Of a stretch of DNA of 64,000 bases, positions 9,592-19,524 are shown piece after piece. Within the stretch, counting starts at the first letter, position 1. The number at the start of each line of letters is the position of its first letter. The notes beneath the pieces were generated by a model that did no database searches, was not told where the DNA came from, and was given only the letters and a program-made list of their open reading frames with translations. This DNA is from Rhizobium sp. GTDB taxonomy: Bacteria; Pseudomonadota; Alphaproteobacteria; Rhizobiales; Rhizobiaceae. A program made the translations under genes and the position numbers. The DNA is taken from positions 219,656 to 283,655 of the forward strand of contig JAHHDR010000023.1 of the NCBI GenBank assembly GCA_019739215.1, given 5' to 3'.

Positions 9592-10503
9592 ATGGCCATC
9601 GTCTGCTTCGATATCGGCGGCAGTTTCATCAGGGGTGCGGTCGCCCTGACACCAAGGGATATCGCGCCGCTCCCGCCGCGACCCACCCCGCTGGATGACT
9701 TCGACGCCTTTGCGACGACCCTGATCGGGGTCATCGCCGCCAGCGATATTCGCCCCGAACGGGTCGCGCTTTCGATCACCGGCATCATCGACCCCGAGAC
9801 CGGGATCGCCACGGTCGCCAACATTCCCTGCATCCACCGCCGGGCGTTGCGCGGCGACCTGCAGGCGAGGCTCGGCATCGAGGTCCTGATCGCCAATGAT
9901 GCGGATTGCTTCGCGCTCGCCGAAGCCGGGCTGGGCGCGGGCAGGGGGCATTCGATCGTCCTCGGCGCAATTCTTGGCAGCGGCGTCGGCGGGGGGCTCG
10001 TCGTCGATGGCCGGCTCGTCAATTCCGCCGGCGGATTTGCCGGAGAGTGGGGCCATGGCCCTGTTCTCCCGACCTATGCCGGCGACCCGCCCGTCGCCAT
10101 TCCCGCCTGGGACTGCGCCTGCGGCCAGAAGCGGTGCCTCAACACCGTCGGCGGCGCCCGCGGTCTGGAGCGTCTGCATCTGGAACTGCATCATGAGAAC
10201 CGCACAAGCCGCGAGATCGTCGACGGCTGGCAGTCCGGCGATGTCGATGCGCAGCGCACCATCGGCCTCTACATCGAACTCGTCTCGGCACCGCTCGCGC
10301 TTGCCGTCAACATCACCGGAGCCTCGATCGTGCCGGTCGGAGGAGGATTGGCGCGTTCTGGACCGTTGATTGACTCCCTCGACGCCGCCGTTCGTGCGCG
10401 CACGCTCAGGAACTTCGGCCGCCCGCTCGTGGTGCCGGGATCGCTGACGATCGAGCCCGGCCTCGCCGGGGCCGCGCTGCTCGGGCTTGGGGCGAGCGGA
10501 TGA
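9592..10503 (+). CDS. ROK family sugar kinase (N-acetylglucosamine or glucose kinase-like)
   Basis: The product is 303 residues. The N-terminal ATP-binding loop is FDIGGSFIRG (6-15). The catalytic Asp is in ANDAD (Asp103). The ROK zinc site is His155 (GEWGHG) plus Cys175, Cys177 and Cys182 in CACGQKRCL. The usual fourth-position Gly/Glu of CxCGxxGCxE is altered, but all zinc ligands are present. It should phosphorylate an amino sugar or hexose in the cytoplasm with ATP. No N-terminal HTH is present, so it is the enzyme type rather than the repressor type. Its stop overlaps the cutC start by four bases, so the two are translationally coupled. N-acetylglucosamine kinase is the best guess; glucose or mannose kinase cannot be excluded. 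Confidence 0.88.
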   Translation: MAIVCFDIGGSFIRGAVALTPRDIAPLPPRPTPLDDFDAFATTLIGVIAASDIRPERVALSITGIIDPETGIATVANIPCIHRRALRGDLQARLGIEVLIANDADCFALAEAGLGAGRGHSIVLGAILGSGVGGGLVVDGRLVNSAGGFAGEWGHGPVLPTYAGDPPVAIPAWDCACGQKRCLNTVGGARGLERLHLELHHENRTSREIVDGWQSGDVDAQRTIGLYIELVSAPLALAVNITGASIVPVGGGLARSGPLIDSLDAAVRARTLRNFGRPLVVPGSLTIEPGLAGAALLGLGASG

Positions 10504-11240
10504 GCGGGATCCTGCTCGAAGTCTGCATCGACGATCTGGCGGGGCTGGATGCGGCCATTGCCGGCGGTGTCGACCGCATCGAACTGTGCAGCGCGCTGGC
10601 TCTCGGAGGCCTCACCCCATCCCTGGGTCTGATGGAGGTGGCGGGAACTTTCGACATTCCCTGCCATGCCATGATACGGCCGCGCGCCGGGGATTTCGTC
10701 TATTCCGAGGAGGAGATCGAGGTGATGCTCGCGGACATAGCGGCGGCCCGGACCGCCGGCCTTGCCGGTGTCGTCCTCGGCGCGAGCCTGCCGGACGGTC
10801 GCCTCGACAGCTTCGTGCTCGAAACGCTGGCAAAGGCAGCCCACGGCCTTGATCTCACCCTGCACCGCGCCTTCGATCTCGTACCCGCCATTCCGGAAGC
10901 GGTCGAGATCGCCGTCAGGCTTGGGTTTGCGCGCATCCTGACGTCGGGTCGGGCGGCGACCGCGCTGGATGGTCTCGATGATCTCAAGCAGGCGATCGCC
11001 CTCGCTGGCGCGCGGATTGCGATCATGCCGGGTTCCGGCATTTCGCCTGGCAATGCCGCACGCTTCCTCGACCTGGGCGTGAAGGAGATCCATGCCTCCT
11101 GCTCGGTTCCGGCGGAGCCGTGCGCCGGCAAGGTCGAGGCCTTCGGTTTTGGGCTGCCCTCCGCACGGCGCACCGATTCCGCCACGGTGGCTGCACTCAA
11201 GACGGCGCTTGGCGGCACCGGGAGTTTGGGGCAGGCGTGA
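10500..11240 (+). CDS. cutC: CutC family protein (copper homeostasis)
   Basis: The product is 246 residues, the usual size of CutC. It starts LLEVCIDDLAGLDAAIAGG, followed by the family hallmark DRIELCSALALGGLTPS at about 24-40 and the MIRPRAGDF strand loop. The fold is a TIM barrel in the cytoplasm. CutC has been linked to copper tolerance, but its biochemical role is unsettled, and some relatives sit beside sugar kinases. That applies here: the ATG overlaps the stop of the ROK kinase in an ATGA arrangement. The conserved Cys near the N terminus (EVC, ELC) and the later HASCS segment are kept. Confidence 0.92.
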   Translation: MSGILLEVCIDDLAGLDAAIAGGVDRIELCSALALGGLTPSLGLMEVAGTFDIPCHAMIRPRAGDFVYSEEEIEVMLADIAAARTAGLAGVVLGASLPDGRLDSFVLETLAKAAHGLDLTLHRAFDLVPAIPEAVEIAVRLGFARILTSGRAATALDGLDDLKQAIALAGARIAIMPGSGISPGNAARFLDLGVKEIHASCSVPAEPCAGKVEAFGFGLPSARRTDSATVAALKTALGGTGSLGQA

Positions 11241-11723
11241 TCAGTCGTAGTCATGCTCGGCGCCGAGCGGCGGGCCGACATTGGTGATGTTGTGGGTCCT
11301 GTGCAACGCTTCGAATTCCGCTGACGCCGCGGAATTAGGCCCGAGCCCAGACCGGAAGAATTCTTCCATCCTGAGCGCCGGGGAATAGGCAACCAGCATG
11401 CGGGCCTGCCGAGTCAGGCTCCGGAAGGTGTGTGCCACCATGCGGGGACCGAAGACGGAGTCGCCCGGTTGCGCACGAAACTTGTTGTCTCCGACCTGAA
11501 ACAGGAATTCCCCTTCGAGCACCATGAACCACTCGTCCTGAAGTTCATGATAGTGCAGGGGCGGCCCGCCCTGGATGTCGCGGAACGTATCGAACACGCT
11601 CATGCCGCCGCTGGTGTCGACGGCCGAGACCTTGCAGTCGAACCGCCCGTTGAGAAATCTTGCGGGACTGCCGAAGCGGTCTTCGCCGAACCCGATCTTA
11701 TGGCCCAAATCCGCTCTGTCCAT
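11241..11723 (-). CDS. Cupin domain protein
   Basis: The product is 160 residues and is a single cupin barrel. Motif 1 reads PPLHYHELQDEWF with His57, His59 and Glu64 as metal ligands. Motif 2 reads GPRMVAHTFRSL with His98 as the fourth ligand. The C-terminal 50 residues extend beyond the barrel and contain an acidic, Tyr-ended tail. There is no DNA-binding domain. Single cupins of this type are small metal-dependent enzymes or sugar and small-molecule binders, so no substrate can be assigned. It converges on cutC with no gap, since the two stops are adjacent, and no terminator is obvious between them. Confidence 0.82.
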   Translation of the reverse strand: MDRADLGHKIGFGEDRFGSPARFLNGRFDCKVSAVDTSGGMSVFDTFRDIQGGPPLHYHELQDEWFMVLEGEFLFQVGDNKFRAQPGDSVFGPRMVAHTFRSLTRQARMLVAYSPALRMEEFFRSGLGPNSAASAEFEALHRTHNITNVGPPLGAEHDYD

Positions 11724-11816
11724 GATGCTGCTCCCGCCCGGGCTTATAGTGCATGCATCGACGAAATATAAATCGCAGGTTGAAAGGCGTCAATTCCGGC
11801 AGCTCGCGGCACCGGA

Positions 11817-11851
11817 CGCAAAAGACCCGGACCGTGCTGGACGGCCCGGGT
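11817..11851 (-). terminator. Rho-independent terminator of the 77-residue gene and probably aceA
   Basis: Read on the minus strand, ACCCGG pairs with CCGGGT, with a further CCGT/ACGG-type inner pairing, and CTTTTG follows. It begins 40 bp past the stop at 11891. Confidence 0.7.
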
Positions 11852-11890
11852 ATCAATGCCGCAGGTAAGGCGGCAGGGTAATTCGAGGTC

Positions 11891-12124
11891 TCAGCGCCCC
11901 TGCGTCACGATGACAGGAATCATCAGGTCGCCCCAGTTGCCTTCGTTGTGATGGCGGGCCGAGCGGATCAGCTCGACCGACACGCCGGCATCGACCGCCT
12001 TCATCACGGCATGGTTGAGGCGATGCAGGTCATTGGCGACCATGCGGATCGCCGCCTGCTGCTCGGCGCTCATCGCGGTCGCCTGTTCTTCGGCACGTTC
12101 CTTGACGCGGGTCTGGACACTCAT
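11891..12124 (-). CDS. Hypothetical protein of 77 residues downstream of aceA
   Basis: ATG 12124 is chosen because GAGGAG lies upstream at the right distance; a longer frame to 12187 has no such support. The product is soluble. Its first half is helical and charged (RVKERAEEQATAMSAEQQ), followed by VANDLHRLNHAVMKAVDAG and a compact C-terminal part ending GNWGDLMIPVIVTQGR. It lies downstream of isocitrate lyase on the same strand, separated by a 128-bp repeat element, and is followed by a terminator, so it may be the last gene of the aceA transcript. I believe similar small genes follow aceA in other rhizobia, but I cannot name a function. Confidence 0.75.
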   Translation of the reverse strand: MSVQTRVKERAEEQATAMSAEQQAAIRMVANDLHRLNHAVMKAVDAGVSVELIRSARHHNEGNWGDLMIPVIVTQGR

Positions 12125-12185
12125 GGCATTTCTCCTCTTTTGGTCTGGGGGTTGTTGAATATTGATGTTTTTGAAGTGAGGATTC

Positions 12186-12313
12186 ACCCCTCACCAAACT
12201 CCAGCCAGGGTTCACTCTGTACACCCGGCTTTCGTATCCTCTCCCCTTGTGGGAGAGGATAGTTCGCCCCCGAGAGCCGTCAGGCGATCGGCTGGACGAA
12301 CTTGGTGAGGGGT
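12186..12313. repeat. 128-bp nested inverted-repeat element between aceA and the downstream gene
   Basis: The ends are 12-bp perfect inverted repeats: ACCCCTCACCAA at 12186-12197 and TTGGTGAGGGGT at 12302-12313. Inside is a second perfect inverted repeat, TATCCTCTCCC (12235-12245) and GGGAGAGGATA (12251-12261), with loop CTTGT. This resembles the small palindromic intergenic repeats common in rhizobial genomes. In the aceA transcript it would fold into a long hairpin and could terminate, stabilise or process the message. No coding potential is seen. Confidence 0.75.
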
Positions 12314-12321
12314 AAGACGCC

Positions 12322-13611
<1,290 letters not shown>

Positions 13612-13763
13612 AGCAAACTCCCTGTGCTAGGCTCACCTTCGGATCACGGCGTGGGAGGCGAATGACCCGATCGATTTGATGTGACGAGATTTACATTGCG
13701 ATGCGATAGCGCGCTACACAATACCTGAATATCTCGATGAAATTCGAGTAAGAGTGTCTTGCG

Positions 13764-13830
13764 CTTTACAGGATCTGCTTGTAAATTTGTAAACTGTGTA
13801 AAGTTGACCTGTGGGAATAATCTGTAAAGG
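13764..13830. promoter_or_regulatory. Cluster of TGTAAA motifs in the aceA-regulator gap (candidate operator)
   Basis: The motif TGTAAA(G) appears as an inverted copy CTTTACA at 13764-13770 and as direct copies at about 13780-13785, 13788-13793, 13797-13803 and 13823-13829. The core reads TTTGTAAACTGTGTAAAG at 13786-13803. RamB-type regulators are known to bind AT-rich sites with a similar TTTGCAAA core, so autoregulation plus control of aceA is a reasonable inference. A further TGTAAAG copy lies at 15288-15294, ahead of potF. The last copy in the cluster also supplies the AAAGG ribosome binding site of the regulator. Confidence 0.5.
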
Positions 13831-13838
13831 CAGTGACA

Positions 13839-15254
13839 ATGGCCGAGGCCAAGATCTTCGCCGGACCCCGCGTCCGGCGCATGCGCAAACGCCTGGGCGT
13901 GACCCAGACGGCGATGGCCGAAGGGCTTGGCATCTCGCCGTCCTATCTCAACCTCATCGAACGCAACCAGCGGCCGCTGACGGTTCAGCTCATCCTGAGG
14001 ATGGCGTCGGTCTACAAGATCGACGTCGAGGATCTGCAGGGGGAGACCGGCTCGACCGCGGGTGAATTGCGCCAGGTCTTTGCCGATCCGCTGCTGTCGG
14101 GGGAAATTCCCGGCGGCGAAGAACTGGCCGAGATGGCCGAAGCGGCACCCAATGCCGCCCAGGGCATGGTCAAGCTCTATCGCGCCTATCGCGAACAGGC
14201 GGAGCGGTTGTCGGATCTCGCAGGACTGCTTGCCCAGGCCGGCCACGATCCGGCCCTGTCAGGCGCGCGCCTACCGATGGACGAGGTGCGGGACCGGCTT
14301 GAGACCCGCCCCAATCATTTCGCCCTGATCGACGCGGCGGCGGAGGGCTTCCATGCTCGCATCGGCGCGGCCGAGGATGTCGCCACCGCGCTGCGCGAAT
14401 GGTTGCGGACCCAGCACGGCATCGTCGTCCGCACGCTGCCGGTGCATGCCATGCCCAATCTCCGCCGCCGCTATGACCGCCATTCCATGCGGCTCTTTCT
14501 CTCCGAACGGCTCTATCCGCATGACCAGTTGCGCGAGATGGCGCAGGAGGCCTGCCAGATCGCTTTGCGCGAGGAGATTTCGGCGGCCGTCGATGCACTC
14601 GACCTGTCATCCGTCGAGGCGCGCCGCATTGCTCGATTTGAGCTTGCCCGCTATGCGGCGCTTGCGGTGATGATGCCCTATGGCGAGTTTCTGTCTGCCG
14701 CACGGCGTACGCGTTACGATCTGTCGATCCTCTGCGCGCGGTTCCGGGTGTCGTTCGAGCAGGCTGCGACACGGCTGACCAGTCTTGCGCGACCGGGCGC
14801 ACAAGGCATCCCGTTCTTCCTCATGGAAATCGACATTGCCGCCAATCGCATTCGCCGCGCCGGTACCACGGGCTTTCCGGGGGCGCCATTCGGCGGGCAC
14901 TGTCCCAAGCTCAACGTCTACCAGGCCTTCGCCATGCCGGGACAGGTGCTGGTCGATACGGTGGAGATGCCGGGGCGCGCGCGCTACCTCACATTGTCGC
15001 GGACGCTGGAAGGCCCGATCTCCGGATTCGGAGAGCGCGTGCGGCGTACGGCACTTCTCCTGGGATGCGACGCGGAAGCCGCCGCCGAGACGGTCTATTC
15101 GGCTGCTGCCGCGGCCGGGACGCCCGTCCTGTCTGGTCCGGCCTGTCGTCTCTGCGAACGCCCGGGCTGTCTCGCGCGGGCCGAGCCTCCGGTGACGCGT
15201 CCACTCGGCCTCGACGAGATGGTCGCGGGAATGAGTGTCTTTGATTTCCAGTAA
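13839..15254 (+). CDS. XRE-type regulator with short-chain fatty acid sensing region (ScfR/RamB-like)
   Basis: The product is 471 residues from ATG 13839; AAAGG at 13826-13830 favours this over the GTG at 13833. An N-terminal Cro/C1 HTH at about 8-62 contains GVTQTAMAEGLGISPSYLNL. An IrrE/ImmA-like domain (DUF955 family) is at about 150-290, and a C-terminal DUF2083 region at about 290-465 carries a Cys cluster (CRLCERPGCLAR). The expected HExxH metalloprotease motif is not conserved (LREMAQEACQI), so it is likely a sensor rather than a protease. In actinobacteria and Rhodobacter-type relatives, such proteins control acetate and propionate metabolism. Its position divergent from aceA supports the same role. 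Confidence 0.9.
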   Translation: MAEAKIFAGPRVRRMRKRLGVTQTAMAEGLGISPSYLNLIERNQRPLTVQLILRMASVYKIDVEDLQGETGSTAGELRQVFADPLLSGEIPGGEELAEMAEAAPNAAQGMVKLYRAYREQAERLSDLAGLLAQAGHDPALSGARLPMDEVRDRLETRPNHFALIDAAAEGFHARIGAAEDVATALREWLRTQHGIVVRTLPVHAMPNLRRRYDRHSMRLFLSERLYPHDQLREMAQEACQIALREEISAAVDALDLSSVEARRIARFELARYAALAVMMPYGEFLSAARRTRYDLSILCARFRVSFEQAATRLTSLARPGAQGIPFFLMEIDIAANRIRRAGTTGFPGAPFGGHCPKLNVYQAFAMPGQVLVDTVEMPGRARYLTLSRTLEGPISGFGERVRRTALLLGCDAEAAAETVYSAAAAAGTPVLSGPACRLCERPGCLARAEPPVTRPLGLDEMVAGMSVFDFQ

Positions 15255-15407
15255 GGCGCCCGCCGACCGATAACGCGCCGATCACACTGTAAAGATTTAT
15301 AGATTTTTTTGTTGTCGCCCGCCGCATTCCTTCCTAATCTCTCCGTGCGAGTGGGAAACCGGTAATCAATAACAAGCATTTCCTTACCGGGAAAACAGGA
15401 GAAAAAT

Positions 15408-16505
15408 ATGAGAAAACAGCTATTTAGGCTGGCCGCGGGTGTGGCCGCCACATTGGCTCTGGCAGGCGCGGCCTCTGCGCAGGAACGGGTCGTCAATGTC
15501 TACAACTGGTCCGATTATATCGACAATTCGATCCTGGAAGATTTCACCAAGGAAACCGGCATCAAGGTCGTCTACGACGTCTTCGACTCCAACGAGATCC
15601 TGGAAACCAAGCTCCTCGCCGGCGGCTCCGGCTACGACGTCGTCGTGCCCACGGGTCCGTTCCTCGCCCGCCAGATCCAGGCCGGCGTGTTTCAGAAGCT
15701 GGACAAGTCCAAGCTGCCGAACCTTTCCAACATGTGGCCGGACGTCTCGGCACGCCTCGCCAAGTACGATCCGGGCAACGAATATGCCGTGAACTACATG
15801 TGGGGCACCACCGGGATCGGCTACAATGTCGACAAGGTCAAGGCCGCCCTCGGCGACGTGCCGATCGACAGCTGGTCGGTGATTTTCGACCCGGCCAATG
15901 CCGAAAAGCTGAAGGGCTGCGGCATCAACATTCTCGACGCGCCGGACGAGACCTTCGCCATCGCGATGAACTACATCGGCAAGGATCCCGACAGCAAGGC
16001 AACCCCTGACATCGAGGCCGGCGGCGAAGTCTACATGAAGGTCCGGCCCTTCGTGCGCACGTTCAGTTCCTCGGCCTATATCGACGAACTCGCCAATGGC
16101 GATGCCTGCATCACCATCGGCTGGTCGGGCGACGTGCTCCAGGCCAAGAGCCGCGCCGAGGAAGCCAAGAACGGGGTCAACGTCAACTACGTCATCCCCA
16201 AGGAAGGCACCTATATGTGGTTCGACAATCTCGCCATTCCGGCGGATGCCAAGAACCTCGATGAGGCCCATGCCTTCATCAATTACCTGATGAAGCCCGA
16301 AGTCATCGCCAAGGCATCGAACTACGTCCAGTACGCCAACGGCAACCTGGCTTCGCAAAAGCTCCTCGACGAGGCGGTCTTCAAGAACCCGTCGGTCTAT
16401 CCGACCGAGGAAACCACCAAGAAACTGTTCACGATCTCGCCCTATGGGCCGCGTGAATCGCGTGTGCTGAACCGGCTCTGGACCACGATCAAGACCGGCA
16501 GCTGA
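15408..16505 (+). CDS. potF: Putrescine-binding periplasmic protein of a polyamine ABC transporter
   Basis: The product is 365 residues. The signal peptide is about 24 residues, with cleavage after ASA before Gln25. The mature protein starts with VVNVYNWSDYID, the conserved polyamine-binding segment of PotF/PotD. Family blocks include YDVVVPTGPFLARQ, YMWGTTGIGYN and MWFDNLAIPA. It captures putrescine in the periplasm and delivers it to PotHI. It is the first gene of potFGHI. A terminator-like hairpin separates it from potG, which should keep binding protein in excess over the membrane parts. ATG 15408 follows GGAGAAAAAT. A TGTAAAG copy at 15288 resembles the motif beside aceA. Confidence 0.95.
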   Translation: MRKQLFRLAAGVAATLALAGAASAQERVVNVYNWSDYIDNSILEDFTKETGIKVVYDVFDSNEILETKLLAGGSGYDVVVPTGPFLARQIQAGVFQKLDKSKLPNLSNMWPDVSARLAKYDPGNEYAVNYMWGTTGIGYNVDKVKAALGDVPIDSWSVIFDPANAEKLKGCGINILDAPDETFAIAMNYIGKDPDSKATPDIEAGGEVYMKVRPFVRTFSSSAYIDELANGDACITIGWSGDVLQAKSRAEEAKNGVNVNYVIPKEGTYMWFDNLAIPADAKNLDEAHAFINYLMKPEVIAKASNYVQYANGNLASQKLLDEAVFKNPSVYPTEETTKKLFTISPYGPRESRVLNRLWTTIKTGS

Positions 16506-16519
16506 CAGAAAACGACTTC

Positions 16520-16548
16520 AAGGGCGGTGCAAACCGCCCTTTCTTTTT
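16520..16548 (+). terminator. Hairpin with T run between potF and potG (attenuator)
   Basis: AAGGGCGGT (16520-16528) pairs perfectly with ACCGCCCTT (16533-16541) around GCAA and is followed by TCTTTTT. It probably stops most transcripts after potF and lets some read into potGHI. Confidence 0.85.
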
Positions 16549-16635
16549 CAGGCGGCGGACGCTGGTCCAGGGGGCCGTCCGGCGCGACAACAATCAACCG
16601 ACGATCAAACGATTTGCGAATGGGGCGCAGGCGAA

Positions 16636-17781
16636 ATGGCGAAGTCTCTCGGACCGGTCAAACGTAAATTCTCACCCTGGACCGATCCGGCCGCGGTGCC
16701 CTTCATACGCTTCGAGAACATCACCAAGCGCTTCGGCGACTTCGTGGCGGTCAACAACCTCTCGCTCGACATCTACGAGAAGGAATTCTTCTCGCTGCTC
16801 GGACCCTCGGGCTGCGGCAAGACCACGCTGATGCGCATGCTGGCCGGCTTCGAGGAGCCGACCGAGGGACGCATCCTGCTGCAGGGCAAGGACATTTCCG
16901 GCGTCCCGCCCTACAAGCGGCCGACCAACATGATGTTCCAGTCCTACGCACTCTTCCCGCATATGACGGTCGAAAAGAACATCGCCTTCGGCCTCGAGCA
17001 GGACAAGCTTCCCAGGGGCGAGATCGAGACCCGGGTGCAGGAAATGCTGCGGCTCGTGAAACTCGAGCAGTTCGCCAAGCGCAAGCCGAGCCAGCTTTCG
17101 GGCGGCCAGCGCCAGCGCGTCGCACTCGCGCGTTCGATCGCCAAGCGGCCCAAGGTGCTGCTGCTCGACGAACCGCTCGGCGCGCTCGACCGCAAGCTGC
17201 GCGAAGAAACCCAGTTCGAACTGATGGATATCCAGCACACGCTCGGGCTGACCTTCCTAATCGTCACGCATGACCAGGAGGAGGCGATGACCGTGTCGGA
17301 CCGCATCGCCGTCATGGACAAGGGCATCCTGGTGCAGGTCGCGACACCGGCCGAAATCTACGAGGCGCCGAACTCGCGCTATGTCGCCGACTTCATCGGC
17401 AATATCAACATCTACGAGGCGACGGTCGCCGCCAAGGATGGAAGCTTGGTGACGCTTGATTCCGAAGGCCTCGCGGTCAAGGTCGAGCAGCCGGAATGCC
17501 CCGCACTGGCCGGCAATGCGGTCGGCTTCGCCATCCGTCCGGAGAAAGTCCGCATCTCTCTCGATGCCCCCGGTACAGCCGAGGCCAACGCCGTCCATGG
17601 CGAGGTCATGGATATCGGCTATCTCGGCGATTTCTCCGTCTTCATCGTCAGGCTCGGTGACGGTCGAATCATGCGGGCGGCGCAGGCCAATGTGTCCCGC
17701 CTCGTCGACCGGCCGATCACCTTCGGCGACAAGGTCTGGCTCACCTGGTCGGCCGAGGCCGGCCTCGTGCTGACACGCTGA
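16636..17781 (+). CDS. potG: ATP-binding subunit of the putrescine ABC transporter
   Basis: The product is 381 residues. Walker A GPSGCGKTT is at 56-64, the signature LSGGQRQRVALARS at about 154-167, Walker B VLLLDEPLGALD just after it, and the H-loop His in IVTHDQEEAM. The C-terminal third is a TOBE_2 domain with the regulatory fold usual for PotA/PotG. The protein drives uptake from the cytoplasmic face of the PotHI channel. A 30-residue N-terminal extension precedes the ABC core, as in PotG rather than PotA. It is followed by potH after 11 bp and is part of potFGHI. Confidence 0.95.
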   Translation: MAKSLGPVKRKFSPWTDPAAVPFIRFENITKRFGDFVAVNNLSLDIYEKEFFSLLGPSGCGKTTLMRMLAGFEEPTEGRILLQGKDISGVPPYKRPTNMMFQSYALFPHMTVEKNIAFGLEQDKLPRGEIETRVQEMLRLVKLEQFAKRKPSQLSGGQRQRVALARSIAKRPKVLLLDEPLGALDRKLREETQFELMDIQHTLGLTFLIVTHDQEEAMTVSDRIAVMDKGILVQVATPAEIYEAPNSRYVADFIGNINIYEATVAAKDGSLVTLDSEGLAVKVEQPECPALAGNAVGFAIRPEKVRISLDAPGTAEANAVHGEVMDIGYLGDFSVFIVRLGDGRIMRAAQANVSRLVDRPITFGDKVWLTWSAEAGLVLTR

Positions 17782-17792
17782 GGGGAAAGATC

Positions 17793-18695
17793 ATGGCCCA
17801 AACCGCTGAGAACCATCAAAATCCTGCCAGATGGCTGATCGTCGTCGTTCCCTATCTCTGGCTCGGCTTCTTCTTCGTCGTCCCCTTCTTCATCGTCTTC
17901 AAGATCTCGCTGTCCGATCTGGCGATCTCGATGCCGCCCTACACCCCCCAGTTCAAGGGCTTCGCGGATCTCGGCAATTACCTCTCCCAGCTCGATTTCG
18001 AGAACTATCTCTATCTGGGATCGGATTCACTCTATGTCAGCGCCTATTTCAATTCGCTCCGCATCGCTCTGATCTCGACGCTGTTGCTGCTGCTGATCGG
18101 CTACCCCATGGCGCTGGCCATGGCGCGCGCGCCGGCCCGCATCCGGCCGACCTTGCTGATGCTGGTGATCCTGCCCTTCTGGACCTCCTTCCTCATCCGC
18201 GTCTATGCCTGGATCGGCATCCTGAAGCCAGAGGGCCTGCTGACGGTGCTACTGCAGGGCATCGGCATTCTCGGACCGGAAGACCAGGTCAACATCTTCC
18301 GCACCGACTACGCCGTCTTCATCGGCATGGTCTATTCCTACCTGCCTTTCATGATCCTGCCGCTCTATGCGTCGCTAGAGAAGATGGACGGTACGCTGCT
18401 CGAGGCGGCCAACGATCTCGGCTGCACGCCCTGGAAAGCCTTCTGGAAGATCACCTTCCCACTGTCGCTGCCCGGTGTGATCGCCGGCTCGATGATCTGC
18501 TTCATTCCCATAACAGGCGAGTTCGTCATCCCCGACCTGCTCGGCGGCGCCGATACGCTGATGATCGGCAAGACCTTGTGGACCGAATATTCCGGCAATC
18601 GCGACTGGCCCCTGGCATCCGCGGTGGCCGTGGTGCTGCTGCTCGTACTCGTGGTGCCGATCATGATCTTCCAGAACCAGCAACAGAAAGCGTGA
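17793..18695 (+). CDS. potH: Permease subunit of the putrescine ABC transporter
   Basis: The product is 300 residues with about six membrane helices; the first is LIVVVPYLWLGFFFVVPFFI. The inner-membrane coupling (EAA) loop reads EAANDLGCTPWKAFWKITFP at about 203-222, the contact for PotG. It forms half of the transport channel with PotI. The start ATG 17793 follows GGGGAAAG and lies 11 bp after potG. The loop after the first helix is long, as is usual for PotB/PotH-type permeases. Confidence 0.95.
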   Translation: MAQTAENHQNPARWLIVVVPYLWLGFFFVVPFFIVFKISLSDLAISMPPYTPQFKGFADLGNYLSQLDFENYLYLGSDSLYVSAYFNSLRIALISTLLLLLIGYPMALAMARAPARIRPTLLMLVILPFWTSFLIRVYAWIGILKPEGLLTVLLQGIGILGPEDQVNIFRTDYAVFIGMVYSYLPFMILPLYASLEKMDGTLLEAANDLGCTPWKAFWKITFPLSLPGVIAGSMICFIPITGEFVIPDLLGGADTLMIGKTLWTEYSGNRDWPLASAVAVVLLLVLVVPIMIFQNQQQKA

Positions 18696-18705
18696 GGAGA
18701 CACCG

Positions 18706-19518
18706 ATGAAATCGTCACGCTTCGACCCCGTCGTCCTCACGATCGGATTTGCGTTCCTTTATATCCCGATCCTGCTGCTGGTGATCTTTTCCTTCAATGC
18801 CTCCAAGCTGGTCACGGTCTGGGGCGGCTTCTCGACCCACTGGTATGTCCAGATGTGGCAGAACCAGGGACTGATGGACGCGGCCTGGATCACCATTCGC
18901 GTGGCGTTGCTCAGCGCCACCGTCGCCACCGTTCTCGGCACTCTGGCCGCGCTGGCGCTGACGCGCTTCACCCGCTTCCCGGGCCGCATGCTGTTCTCCG
19001 GCATGATCTATGCCCCGATCGTGATGCCGGAGGTGATCACCGGCCTTTCGATGCTGCTGCTCTTCGTCGCCGTCAATATCGACCGCGGCTTCTGGACGGT
19101 GATGATCGCCCACACGACCTTTACCATGTGCTATGCGGCCATCGTCGTGCAGTCGCGGCTCGTCACCTTCGACCGCAGCCTCGAAGAGGCGGCACTCGAC
19201 CTCGGTTGCCCGCCGGTCAAAACCTTCTTCAAGATCACGCTCCCGCTCATCCTGCCGGCGGTGATCGCCGGCTGGATGCTCGCCTTCACGCTGTCGCTCG
19301 ATGATCTTGTGATCGCCAATTTCAACACCGGTCCGGGTGCGACGACGCTGCCGATCAAGATCTACAGCCAGGTGCGGTTGGGCGTGACGCCGGAAATCAA
19401 CGCCGCCTGCACCATCCTGATCGGCTTCGTCACGATCGGCGTGATCATCGCCTCGATCATGACCAAGCGCGCGGAGGTGCAGCGCCAGCGGGACGAGCGG
19501 GCGGCTATGGCAGGGTGA
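18706..19518 (+). CDS. potI: Second permease subunit of the putrescine ABC transporter
   Basis: The product is 270 residues with six predicted membrane helices. The first is VVLTIGFAFLYIPILLLVIF, followed by the FSFNAS/W(Y) region common to PotC/PotI. The EAA loop reads LEEAALDLGCPPVKTFFKI, then LPLILPAVIAG. It pairs with PotH to form the channel. The gene starts 10 bp after potH behind GAGGAGA and closes the operon. The last residues are charged and cytoplasmic. Confidence 0.95.
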   Translation: MKSSRFDPVVLTIGFAFLYIPILLLVIFSFNASKLVTVWGGFSTHWYVQMWQNQGLMDAAWITIRVALLSATVATVLGTLAALALTRFTRFPGRMLFSGMIYAPIVMPEVITGLSMLLLFVAVNIDRGFWTVMIAHTTFTMCYAAIVVQSRLVTFDRSLEEAALDLGCPPVKTFFKITLPLILPAVIAGWMLAFTLSLDDLVIANFNTGPGATTLPIKIYSQVRLGVTPEINAACTILIGFVTIGVIIASIMTKRAEVQRQRDERAAMAG

Positions 19519-19524
19519 GGGACC

